From Balneolaceae bacterium (GTDB lineage: Bacteria; Bacteroidota; Rhodothermia; Balneolales; Balneolaceae): DNA of 64,000 nucleotides. Below, one piece after another: positions 28,180-36,542 of the stretch; position 1 is the first letter of the stretch, and every line of letters begins with the position of its first letter. The DNA is taken from the NCBI GenBank assembly GCA_006969905.1, contig CP030887.1, positions 3,336,730-3,400,729 of the forward strand. Direction: 5' to 3'. A model generated the notes under the pieces. It was given only the letters and a program-made list of their open reading frames with translations. It did no database searches and had not been told where the DNA came from. Position numbers and translations under genes: made by a program.

Positions 28180-28377
28180 CTGATGAAATTTATCTATTAT
28201 TTTAATTCTACTTCTCTGGATATTTTTAAAGTCTATAATTTAAGGTTCTCACAACTCTATTGCTTATTCGTTTTGATGTGTATCAATACTCTGCTTCTGG
28301 TAAAATCTGCTTCATAATAAATTCATAGTATCTTGTTAATTACAGTTTGAACAATAATTAAGCGCAGGGTACCTGAT

Positions 28378-29352
28378 ATGCTAATCCGCTACTTCTTACT
28401 GGTAGTATTTTGCATCACCGGTTCGAAGCTGTTTGCCCAGGAAAGAGAACCTAATGCTTACCTGATTTTTGATTTGAATGTGGATTCTGCCTATGTCCAG
28501 TTTGGGCTAAATAACCCATCAGTTATAAAAGTAGCTTCCAACGATACAATACATGTAAAGAATGGGTTTTATCATTTAACACTCTCTTACCCAACCAGCG
28601 AAGATTATTATACGACACAGAATGTTTTGAGAGGTTCAGCAAATACCATCACTCATGATTTTGATCTTTCTGATAATAACATCAACCTCAGAAAACCTAA
28701 TATTGCAGTAAATCTTATCATGAGTGGTAATGTATTGGTTGCAAGCGATCGTAATACCAAGATCTACCTTAATGATAAGTTTATGGGTAAAGAGTTCGCT
28801 ACCTTTAGAATTACAAAACCTACGAATAAACTCTCATTTAAAAATTCTAATTTTCATACTCACTCTAGGTCTGTTTCTGAATCAAAGAAATTTCAATTAA
28901 TAGAACACTACTTCAAATCAAAAAAACGACCAGGACTTTTGCTAACAGTTGTACCTGGTTACTACCAACTAAAGAGTAAATCTTATATAAAAGGTGGTGT
29001 TATTGTTACAGGCATTATTACGTCTTTTGCTTTGAGTATTAAATATCAGAATGAGTATAAGATCAAAAAAAATGAATTTGATGTGAGAAGAAACCTTTAT
29101 TTAACTGTAACAGATGAATGGCGTGCCCAAAGATTAGGATTGCTTATGCAAAAAGAGGCAAAGGCTCTTTCAGATGAAAATACCCGAAGACAAATTGCTT
29201 TTTGGTCATTGATTGGGTTCACGGCTTATGATTATCTAGATAAGATAATTACGTACAAAAGTTTGCCTAAAACAAACCGTATTGATTTAACCATCAAAAT
29301 CGAACCTTATTTCAAAAAGTATGTTCAATTAGGGGCTAAGATTAAATTATGA
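28378..29352 (+). CDS. Secreted/membrane protein of unknown function (PEGA-like and DUF5683-like parts)
   Basis: 324 residues with a signal peptide ending at LFAQ (about residue 21). The first ~150 residues are beta-rich with KIYLNDKFMGKE, like a PEGA surface module. From about residue 185, PGLLLTVVPGYYQLKSKSYIKGG followed by a hydrophobic segment recalls DUF5683-type membrane proteins. I cannot assign a role. It overlaps the following lipoprotein gene by four bases (ATGA at 29349-29352), so the two products are probably made together. Confidence 0.6.
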   Translation: MLIRYFLLVVFCITGSKLFAQEREPNAYLIFDLNVDSAYVQFGLNNPSVIKVASNDTIHVKNGFYHLTLSYPTSEDYYTTQNVLRGSANTITHDFDLSDNNINLRKPNIAVNLIMSGNVLVASDRNTKIYLNDKFMGKEFATFRITKPTNKLSFKNSNFHTHSRSVSESKKFQLIEHYFKSKKRPGLLLTVVPGYYQLKSKSYIKGGVIVTGIITSFALSIKYQNEYKIKKNEFDVRRNLYLTVTDEWRAQRLGLLMQKEAKALSDENTRRQIAFWSLIGFTAYDYLDKIITYKSLPKTNRIDLTIKIEPYFKKYVQLGAKIKL

Positions 29353-30026
29353 TACCATTAAAATATATATTAATCATATTTCTAAGTAGTATTACTCTTG
29401 GTTGCTTCACTGGACCTAATGACGACCTTGATAATCCTTATGATCCTAACTCACCTGCCTTTGTTCCTCTTTTTGAAAATGTAACCTCAAGCCTCTCTCA
29501 ATCCGACAAAAGAATAATTGTAAGGTGGGAAGATAAATCCAGTTTTGAGGACGGTTTTATCATTGAAAAAAGATACTCTAGGTCGGGTAATTTCTTCCCT
29601 ATTGATACTACATCGGCAAATATTTTTAATGACTTGAATCCTCTTTTATCAGTAGACTTACAGTACAGGGTTAGTTCTTTTATTTTAAAGAATAATAAAC
29701 CGGACAAAAGATTTACTTTGAATGATGAAAGTATATTTAACTTTGGTGAAATTACTGAACTTTTTGCATTTGCACACAGGGACTCCATATTTGTGAGATG
29801 GTTCAGTGATACACTTTACGATTCGGAAGTTACCCTTGAGTACAAAGAGGCTTCTTCAACTAACTGGACTAATATTGTCTCAATTAACGATACTGAAAAA
29901 GTTTTCTACTTAGTGGGGCTGGACTTTTCTGTAAGCGGTTCCTATGATTTTCGGGTAACACTCTATCTTGAAAACTATAAAGGGGAATTAGAAGCTTTTG
30001 ACCAGAAGGTATTTCAGTATAATTAG
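29349..30026 (+). CDS. Lipoprotein with fibronectin-III-like repeats
   Basis: 225 residues; lipobox ITLGC puts the lipidated cysteine at residue 19, followed by an Asp/Asn/Pro-rich linker (DDLDNPYDPNSP). Two FN3-like beta-sandwich repeats are suggested by IIVRWEDKSSFEDGFIIEKR and by IFVRWFSDTLYDSEVTLEYKE. No catalytic motif is seen. Most likely an outer-membrane-anchored binding partner of the protein encoded upstream. It converges on the LuxC-like gene with a three-base gap. Confidence 0.6.
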   Translation: MIPLKYILIIFLSSITLGCFTGPNDDLDNPYDPNSPAFVPLFENVTSSLSQSDKRIIVRWEDKSSFEDGFIIEKRYSRSGNFFPIDTTSANIFNDLNPLLSVDLQYRVSSFILKNNKPDKRFTLNDESIFNFGEITELFAFAHRDSIFVRWFSDTLYDSEVTLEYKEASSTNWTNIVSINDTEKVFYLVGLDFSVSGSYDFRVTLYLENYKGELEAFDQKVFQYN

Positions 30027-30029
30027 TTT

Positions 30030-31073
30030 TCAGATAATTGAAACCCCATCCGGTTTCCACCACAGAGATGGCCGCTGTGCCATACTTAGAAATTCTGTTT
30101 CAATCTCTTCAATCTTTTTTCCTGTTGTATATACAGTCTGAACGGCGTTACCGTATTTCTTTTTCAGCTCTTTTACTTTTTGGTGATCTCCTTCCACCCA
30201 ATGCAGGGTAAAATCCAATTCGGGGAGTTCTTCGGTTTCCTGGATAAGAAAATCATTCATCCATGCTTGTTCCCTTTCAATGGCCTTGTTATACGCAAAC
30301 TGGTAAGCCAATATTTCTTTAGGCTTCTTGTGCTGGGGATTTTTCAACCAAAAGGCTTCTACATAATCCTGGAAATGGCATTTCAGCTTACTGAACCGGG
30401 TTGGGCTAACCACAATCGCAACCGAACGACACCCCCTCCCTCCATATCGAAATACAGCCTCTACCAAATCTTCAATTACTCTTGGTTCTTCGGAATCAAT
30501 GTATGCTATTGAAAATTTGGCTTTACGAATTACCCACTCTCCATCTGGCTTAACGCCTTGTATTTGGTCAATCGCTTTTCTCACAGATTTAATGGAACTC
30601 TCGGAACCTGCAAATAGCAACTTATCAGCCTCGAGGTTTGTAAAGGTTTTCAGTTCGATGGAGTAAGAGATCTCATTTTCTAAATCTGCTTCCTTAAGCT
30701 GTTCCAAAAAACTGGAAAGTAAATGCGGATCCTTCTTTGAAAGCTTCCCGTAATAATCGGCGCCGGAAAGGATGGTCCCCAAAGCATCCTGGAAACCAAC
30801 TAAAGGAAGATTCCCAGCATGCAGGCATAATACTTTTTTGCCTATCGAATTTTTTAAGCCTGAAAGCCCTGCTCTTTTTGCCCATTCTGCTATTTGCCCT
30901 GAATCTATATTTTGCTTTAATGCCCTGATTTGGAATTTGATGTCCTCGAAACTGAACAATCCTTCATGGACTGTTTTATCGATCGCTTCTTTAAGTTTAA
31001 GATTATCCGGTTGCAACCAGGCTTTGGCTGCGTTTTCAACTTTGATAATATGTTGTTGGAAGTCGTTTATCAT
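30030..31073 (-). CDS. LuxC-like acyl-CoA/acyl-protein reductase
   Basis: 347 residues of the aldehyde-dehydrogenase superfamily, LuxC branch. LuxC reduces an activated fatty acyl group to the aldehyde with NADPH. YGGRGCRSVAI carries the candidate acyl-accepting Cys215, and LHAGNLPLVGFQD fits the cofactor-binding region. It is shorter than the Vibrio enzyme (about 480 residues), as usual for the Bacteroidota group. A LuxE-like gene follows on the same strand 250 bases upstream of this start, but no luciferase genes are present, so a role in non-luminous lipid or pigment metabolism is more likely. Confidence 0.82.
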   Translation of the reverse strand: MINDFQQHIIKVENAAKAWLQPDNLKLKEAIDKTVHEGLFSFEDIKFQIRALKQNIDSGQIAEWAKRAGLSGLKNSIGKKVLCLHAGNLPLVGFQDALGTILSGADYYGKLSKKDPHLLSSFLEQLKEADLENEISYSIELKTFTNLEADKLLFAGSESSIKSVRKAIDQIQGVKPDGEWVIRKAKFSIAYIDSEEPRVIEDLVEAVFRYGGRGCRSVAIVVSPTRFSKLKCHFQDYVEAFWLKNPQHKKPKEILAYQFAYNKAIEREQAWMNDFLIQETEELPELDFTLHWVEGDHQKVKELKKKYGNAVQTVYTTGKKIEEIETEFLSMAQRPSLWWKPDGVSII

Positions 31074-31135
31074 TAAATCAAACTTTACACATATGCAGAG
31101 CCAAGCCAGTGCTTAACCAGTCTTCGCCAAATCGC

Positions 31136-31155
31136 ATCCCGAACGCTTTCGGGAT
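31136..31155. repeat. Short perfect hairpin in the luxC/luxE gap
   Basis: ATCCCGAA at 31136-31143 pairs with TTCGGGAT at 31148-31155 over a four-base loop (CGCT). GATCGGGAA follows directly, a partial echo of the arm. It looks like a dispersed extragenic palindrome rather than a terminator, since no T tract follows on either strand. Confidence 0.5.
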
Positions 31156-31240
31156 CGGGAACAGGCAGCTTGATTCAGTTTGGCATCTTAAGGCTTGCTT
31201 CTTGATTTCTTTCATAGCTGAAAGATATTTATAAGCCTTA

Positions 31241-31274
31241 CAAAGATCCTGAACCAAGTTCAGGATGACCTTTG
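31241..31274. repeat. REP-like extragenic palindrome
   Basis: ATCCTGAAC at 31246-31254 pairs with GTTCAGGAT at 31258-31266 around CAA; the outer CAAAG (31241-31245) also pairs with CTTTG (31270-31274), leaving a GAC bulge. Hairpins of this kind (a GGATGAC edge after a short palindrome) are common dispersed intergenic repeats in several bacterial phyla. Together with the hairpin at 31136 it fills the 251-base gap between the two lux-type genes. Confidence 0.55.
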
Positions 31275-31324
31275 AGGAATTTTGTAAACATTGTTAATTG
31301 AATCATTTTAATTGATCATTGATT

Positions 31325-32293
31325 TCAGTCTTGGTCAATTAGAAAATTACAACCCCGTAGGTTTTGAGGGTTCCACCTGCCTAGTACTTTAAACTTTCCT
31401 TCATCTCCCAGTATTCCTTTATCCCCGGTCAATATAAAAGAACATGAATGAATATTAGCCAGGTCAATCACTCCAATCAAACCTTCTTCCCCTTTAGGTA
31501 GAACCTCCATTGGGTTTTCAGGATTTCGGATAGAAACCTGCATCCAGGGTACACATTCAAACCACTCGCCCTGTAAACTGTATGCCTGACTAAGCAGCTC
31601 TGTCATTCCATATTCGGAATGGATATTCTGCTTTGGTAATCTAAAACCATCTGCAAGTTGTTGGTGAAGTTTTTCTTTGGATATCTCTCTTTTAAAAGTT
31701 TTCATCCCGCCCGTTTCCATAATTATTGAATCGTTTGGGATTTCCGGATTCCCAAGTTCAAGCAAATCCAGTAACCCAAAAGCTGCACCAAAAAGCATTA
31801 ATCGTTTGCCTGATTGCTTAATCTTTTTCAGTTCATGCTGATTTATCGGTTTCCCGATTTCCAAAAATTTACTTAACCCGGATTCATCCCGTTCAATTAA
31901 CGTATTAAGCATCCATATCAGAGAAGAATGCGGATTTGAATGGTAGCCAGGTGTGTATGCCCATATAACAAACTCGTCCAGGTTATAAAAATGATTCATC
32001 CCTTCAATAATGGACTGCTGATATATCTCAGGATCAGTAACATAATGTCGGCTGCGTTGCATACCTGATGTACCACTGCTTTCGAAGTATAAATCAGGGA
32101 GTTTTTCACCTGTTATTACTTTTGTGTCTTTAAATGCCTGGATAGGTAGCAAAGGTATGTCTTCGATTGATTGGATATTATCTATTCCAAGGGCTTCACA
32201 AAAGCGTGAATAGACAGGATTATTTTTCTTCTGCCAATTGAAAACCCACAGGGCTTTTTTCCAAAAAGAATCTTTTGAAAAAGGAACTATCAT
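31325..32293 (-). CDS. LuxE-like acyl-protein synthetase / acyltransferase
   Basis: 322 residues of the LuxE branch of the adenylate-forming family. LuxE activates a fatty acid with ATP and passes it via a cysteine to LuxC. FESSGTSGMQRSRHY is the ATP/acyl-phosphate loop, METGGMKTFKREIS and SEYGMTELLSQAY are further family blocks. Cys315 in LRGCNFLID lies at the same near-terminal place as the acylated cysteine of Vibrio LuxE, which supports acyl transfer. It is two bases from the beta-propeller gene and so likely in the purD-side operon. Confidence 0.8.
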   Translation of the reverse strand: MIVPFSKDSFWKKALWVFNWQKKNNPVYSRFCEALGIDNIQSIEDIPLLPIQAFKDTKVITGEKLPDLYFESSGTSGMQRSRHYVTDPEIYQQSIIEGMNHFYNLDEFVIWAYTPGYHSNPHSSLIWMLNTLIERDESGLSKFLEIGKPINQHELKKIKQSGKRLMLFGAAFGLLDLLELGNPEIPNDSIIMETGGMKTFKREISKEKLHQQLADGFRLPKQNIHSEYGMTELLSQAYSLQGEWFECVPWMQVSIRNPENPMEVLPKGEEGLIGVIDLANIHSCSFILTGDKGILGDEGKFKVLGRWNPQNLRGCNFLIDQD

Positions 32294-32294
32294 C

Positions 32295-33101
32295 TTAATT
32301 AACCAACAGAATACTTTTATCTGTCAATAAATAGACACTCTCTTTGTGAATAAATATATCCCGGAGTTCTTCATTTAGTTCTAAGTTATCGCGTTTGTCC
32401 TTATTTGAAATCGATTTGTCAGTCAAAGTCCAAAAGCCATCCTTAGTAAAAGAAAAACTCTTCACGTTCTCTACCGGATAAAACGTCTCATAAAATCCTG
32501 AGTCTGATAATTGGTGTATTACCCCTGATTTATCATCCAGTATAAATATGGAATTGCCGATCACCTTAAGTTTTGAAATTTCCTTAATCTCTTTTGGAAC
32601 AGGTATCTCATCCAGGAAAGTACCGTTCTCATCCATCTTAACCAGGTAACCTGATCTTTGATCTAAAAAAATGAGGTGCCCTAATTTTGTTACACCAAGC
32701 CATGTAGGTTCAATGCGTTGGTTTTGATTGGACACACCATAGCTATTGATTGAGCTTAGTAGTTGCCAGCGTTTATCAAAAACCTGGATGCGGTTGTTCC
32801 GGGTGTCAGAGATATAAACCTTTAATCCGTTGGTTGCATCAATATCTAAAGGCTGGTTAAACTGGTAATCTCCCGAACCTTTGTTACCGTAACTCTCCAA
32901 TAGCGTACCGTTCAGGTCCAGCTTTAAAATCCGATCCTGAGCCTGTTCAACTACAAATATTTCATTTTGAGTGACATAGAAAGAGGACGGCTTCTGAAGA
33001 CCTTCAAAAATAGTCACGGGTTTCTGCTTTGCAGACTGAGCGTATACCAGCGAAGTAATCATCACTAGTAAAGCGGTCAGTATAATTCTGAAAACATTCA
33101 T
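32295..33101 (-). CDS. Secreted NHL-type beta-propeller protein
   Basis: 268 residues; signal peptide ends near VYAQ (residue 22). The rest is a string of roughly 45-residue blades with hallmark strands: ILKLDLNGTLLESYGNKGSG, PLDIDATNGLKVYISDTRNN, RIQVFDKRW, then weaker blades to the end. This is the NHL/six-bladed propeller style, a binding platform with no catalytic signature. Its start overlaps the purD stop by four bases, and luxE-like follows two bases later. Confidence 0.72.
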   Translation of the reverse strand: MNVFRIILTALLVMITSLVYAQSAKQKPVTIFEGLQKPSSFYVTQNEIFVVEQAQDRILKLDLNGTLLESYGNKGSGDYQFNQPLDIDATNGLKVYISDTRNNRIQVFDKRWQLLSSINSYGVSNQNQRIEPTWLGVTKLGHLIFLDQRSGYLVKMDENGTFLDEIPVPKEIKEISKLKVIGNSIFILDDKSGVIHQLSDSGFYETFYPVENVKSFSFTKDGFWTLTDKSISNKDKRDNLELNEELRDIFIHKESVYLLTDKSILLVN

Positions 33102-34378
33102 GAAAAGTGTTTTAGGCCTTTAGCTCCTATATCTCTTCTATAATATGCTTTTTCAAAATTTATTTTACCAACCCGATCATAAGCTTGATCAATAGCTTGT
33201 TGTAGTGACTCTCCTTCTCCTATTATGTTTAAAACCCTGCCACCATTGGTAAGAATTTTCTGTCCTTCTCTTTTTGTGCCTGCGTGAAAGAAAGTATTGC
33301 CCTCCAGTTTATCCAAGCCGGTTATCTCTTTTTCTTTCTCATATTTTTGGGGATATCCACCTGAAACCATTACCACCGTACACCGGTATTTTTGATCAAA
33401 TTCTATTGCGGTTTTGGAAAGTCTACCCTTAGTGCAAGCTAAAATCGTATCCAACAAATCTGATTTCATGGAAGGAATGATCACCTGGCATTCCGGGTCT
33501 CCAAAGCGGCAATTGTACTCTACTACTTTTGGGCCTTCTTCTGTAATCATTAACCCGACATACAGGATACCTTGGTATGGGTATCCTTCCTCCTTCATAC
33601 CGTCAATAGTTGGCTTAATGATATCTTTTTCAACACACTCCAAAAGCTCCGGTGTAACAACAGGTGCCGGAGAGTATGCTCCCATGCCTCCGGTATTTAG
33701 TCCTGTGTCTCCTTCACCTATCCGTTTATGATCCTGTGCATTACCAATAACCTGGTAAGTATCTCCATCACAAATAGCAAAAACAGAGGCCTCTTCTCCT
33801 TCCATAAATTCTTCAATAACCAAACGTGAGGCAGCATTGCTCAAATCCCCGTCATTTAATTCTTGCAACGCGTCTATAGCCTGCTGTTCTGTTTCTGGAA
33901 TTAATACCCCTTTACCTCCGGCAAGCCCATCAGCTTTTAGCACTACCGGATATTTTCCTGATGAACGAATGTATTCTTCTGCTTCATTAAACTCACTTTG
34001 GTCAAACACTTTATATGCCGCAGTAGGAATACCATGCCTATCCATAAAGTCTTTGGCAAATTCTTTACTTCCTTCAAGCATAGCTGCCTGCTTCCTGGGG
34101 CCAAAAACCGCATGGTTTCTTGAGGTTAGAAAATCAGCAATGCCATCTACCAGAGGCTGTTCAGGGCCAACAACAGTAAGTTCAATGTCTTTATCCTGGA
34201 TAAAATCCCAAAGAGCATCAAAATCATGGGTATTGAGCTCTACATTTTCCCCAAGACTTTCAGTTCCGGGATTTCCTGGCACAATAAAAAGTTTATTGAG
34301 TGAATTTGACCGGGAAATTCCCCACGCTAACGCATGCTCACGCCCACCGCCTCCTAAAAGAAGAACATTAATAGCCAT
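33098..34378 (-). CDS. purD: Phosphoribosylamine-glycine ligase (GAR synthetase)
   Basis: 426 residues, standard length. Joins glycine to phosphoribosylamine with ATP, step two of purine synthesis. N-terminal LLLGGGGREHALAWGI, the ATP-grasp KADGLAGGKGV and EEFMEGEEASVFA, then HKRIGEGDTGLNTGGMGAYSPAP and EYNCRFGDPECQ are all intact. purK and purE lie about 13 kb away (47403-49064), so the pathway is not one operon here. It follows tpiA with a nine-base gap and overlaps the propeller gene. Confidence 0.97.
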   Translation of the reverse strand: MAINVLLLGGGGREHALAWGISRSNSLNKLFIVPGNPGTESLGENVELNTHDFDALWDFIQDKDIELTVVGPEQPLVDGIADFLTSRNHAVFGPRKQAAMLEGSKEFAKDFMDRHGIPTAAYKVFDQSEFNEAEEYIRSSGKYPVVLKADGLAGGKGVLIPETEQQAIDALQELNDGDLSNAASRLVIEEFMEGEEASVFAICDGDTYQVIGNAQDHKRIGEGDTGLNTGGMGAYSPAPVVTPELLECVEKDIIKPTIDGMKEEGYPYQGILYVGLMITEEGPKVVEYNCRFGDPECQVIIPSMKSDLLDTILACTKGRLSKTAIEFDQKYRCTVVMVSGGYPQKYEKEKEITGLDKLEGNTFFHAGTKREGQKILTNGGRVLNIIGEGESLQQAIDQAYDRVGKINFEKAYYRRDIGAKGLKHFS

Positions 34379-34387
34379 AAAATTGAA

Positions 34388-35155
34388 CTACGATATTTTT
34401 TCTGCTGCACTGATGATTTGTGAGAAGCTTTTTGCATCCAGGCTTGCCCCACCAATCAATCCACCATCAACGTCGTTTTGTTGAAGAAGCTCTTCCGCAT
34501 TACCGGGCTTCATGCTTCCTCCATATAGAATACGAATCACATCTGCTGTTTCAGAGTCGTATAAGCTTTCAATAGTATTCCGGATATGAGCGTGCATTTC
34601 CTGTGCTTGCTCCGGACTTGCTGTTTCACCGGTTCCAATAGCCCATATAGGTTCATAAGCTATTACAACATCCAGCACATCATCAGAAGAAATACCTTCT
34701 AGTGCAGCCGTAACCTGGTTTTTAACTAAATCGAAATGAACTCCATCTTTTCTTTGAGCCAAAGATTCGCCAACACAAACAACAGGTACCAGTTTATGTA
34801 AAAGTGCTTTCTTTGTTTTGGCGTTAACTCCCTCATCTGTTTCTCCGAAATATTCACGGCGCTCTGAATGACCAATAATCACATAATTGCATCCGCTCTC
34901 TTCAAGCATAGTAGCGCTTATTTCTCCTGTATATGCACCGTTGTCCTCAAAATGAAAGTTCTGTGCCCCAACTGCTATATCGGTATCATGTAGATGATTA
35001 ACAGACATTGAAAGTGAAACAAAAGGCGGACACACCAGCACATCCACATTCTCCGAAATAACCGGGGTTTCTTTTTTCAGCTCTTCCAATAGTGCAGCCG
35101 TTTCATTAGGGCCACAGTTCATTTTCCAGTTTCCGGCGATTAAAAAACGTCTCAT
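34388..35155 (-). CDS. tpiA: Triosephosphate isomerase
   Basis: 255 residues. Interconverts dihydroxyacetone phosphate and glyceraldehyde 3-phosphate. Catalytic residues are Lys11 (GNWKMN), His96 (IIGHSERREYFGE) and Glu168 (AYEPIWAIGTG); the phosphate-binding YGGSMKPGNA and GGLIGGASL are present. The start base overlaps the stop of the thioredoxin-fold lipoprotein upstream, so the two are probably coupled. Confidence 0.97.
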   Translation of the reverse strand: MRRFLIAGNWKMNCGPNETAALLEELKKETPVISENVDVLVCPPFVSLSMSVNHLHDTDIAVGAQNFHFEDNGAYTGEISATMLEESGCNYVIIGHSERREYFGETDEGVNAKTKKALLHKLVPVVCVGESLAQRKDGVHFDLVKNQVTAALEGISSDDVLDVVIAYEPIWAIGTGETASPEQAQEMHAHIRNTIESLYDSETADVIRILYGGSMKPGNAEELLQQNDVDGGLIGGASLDAKSFSQIISAAEKIS

Positions 35156-36516
35156 TAGCTTTCCTGATTTGCTATAGTTATGATTTTATTTAACCCGTTG
35201 ATTACATCATTGAAATCATCTCCAACATATTTTTTCACAATGGTTCCTTTTTGGTCAATCAATATTCTTGTTGGTATCCGGGTGATATTAAACTTTTCAA
35301 TTAAATCTTGGATATCGAAGGAGCCATATTCAGCAACCGGCCAATATTTGGCTCTCTCCTCAAAAAAAGCATTTATCGTAATTTCGCTTTTATCCAGGGC
35401 AATGGTAAAAACCTGCAGATCATAGTTTTGGTAAAGCTGATGAATTACAACGGTCCGATCATATTGTTCCTGGTATAGTTGGTTTGCAACCGGAGTAATT
35501 TCTAATAAATATGGTCTGCCCAGCATAGATTCTGCATTAATAGTATCACCTTCCTGGGTAACAAACTCAAAAGCTGGCACCCGGTAACCGGGGGCTAAAT
35601 AAGATAAATCGTACCCTATATTCTTTGCCCAATCCATCGCACGTGTATCATCTGCATACTTTTTTTCAAAACGCGCCAATAACTCTTTAGCTTTGTTTAC
35701 TTCAGCACTATCGTAGTAAAACACAATTTTTTCTTTTTCTATAGCCTGAATGATAGTCTCTTCTTCTGTAAGCTGCTTTAGAGAATCAAGATACCGTATT
35801 GCTGGTTCTACACCCCTTGTTTCTGCAATATGTGTTTTGCCAAAGCTGGCAGCAAAACTAATCATGAAATCATTAATAAGGGCAGTATCTAGTCGATTCA
35901 TCATTAATTCATTATCAAATCCTTTAAGCAGCGATACAGACTGCCGTGCAGCCAGATTACTTGCAAAAGTACCTTCGTTATTTTCTTTTACCTCCCAGTA
36001 GATGCCGCTCCATTTTAAAACCTCATCATCCACTAACGAATCGGCAACCTGGCCTGCATTTATGAAGGTAAGTACTCTATTAAAGTTGCGATCAATACGG
36101 TTAAATACACTCATTGCCCGGTTCTCTCTGGAATCGACTTCAAAATTCGTGTTCAATCCCGGAAGTTCTCCCCGGATTGAAATGGTATCATTATCCGCCA
36201 AAATAAGTTGGGACAAGAACAATCTCTCACCATTCCTGCTTATTAAAAGTGGATAGATACCCTGGAATGGGAATTCTATTTCCCCTTCAAAATTTCCTTC
36301 TATATCAGTTTGGGACTGAAAAAGTGTATCCAATTCTTCTGTTGAATTATCCCGGTATGTAACTAACAATTCAATACCTGAATAATCTCCGGTAGCATCA
36401 ATGGAGTCGGCAACCGTGATATTACCTTTAACTAATGCCTTTTGAACCTCCGGCTTTTTGCCACAGTTGGCAGTTGCAATAAGAATTGCTAAAACTATAA
36501 GTACTTTAATCTTCAT
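35155..36516 (-). CDS. TlpA/DUF4369-like lipoprotein with a cysteine-free thioredoxin fold
   Basis: 453 residues. The signal ATANC gives lipidated Cys18 (Asn before Cys is unusual). An N-terminal beta-rich domain (about 25-130) resembles the DUF4369 part of Bacteroidota AhpC/TSA-type lipoproteins; a helical middle follows; residues about 315-450 form a thioredoxin fold: VPAFEFVTQEGD, then RPYLLEITPVANQLYQ, and the cis-proline RIPTRILIDQKGTIVKKYVG. Where the CxxC should be, around residues 340-350, there is no cysteine, and Cys18 is the only one in the protein. It cannot do normal disulfide exchange; binding or structural use is inferred. It precedes tpiA directly. Confidence 0.78.
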   Translation of the reverse strand: MKIKVLIVLAILIATANCGKKPEVQKALVKGNITVADSIDATGDYSGIELLVTYRDNSTEELDTLFQSQTDIEGNFEGEIEFPFQGIYPLLISRNGERLFLSQLILADNDTISIRGELPGLNTNFEVDSRENRAMSVFNRIDRNFNRVLTFINAGQVADSLVDDEVLKWSGIYWEVKENNEGTFASNLAARQSVSLLKGFDNELMMNRLDTALINDFMISFAASFGKTHIAETRGVEPAIRYLDSLKQLTEEETIIQAIEKEKIVFYYDSAEVNKAKELLARFEKKYADDTRAMDWAKNIGYDLSYLAPGYRVPAFEFVTQEGDTINAESMLGRPYLLEITPVANQLYQEQYDRTVVIHQLYQNYDLQVFTIALDKSEITINAFFEERAKYWPVAEYGSFDIQDLIEKFNITRIPTRILIDQKGTIVKKYVGDDFNDVINGLNKIITIANQES

Positions 36517-36542
36517 TAACTTCCTGATCCGTTATATCCTGA

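Noticed and set aside
30030-32293. Bioluminescence (lux) operon
   Set aside because: Only LuxC- and LuxE-type genes are present; no luciferase subunit or flavin reductase, and the two genes are split by repeats.
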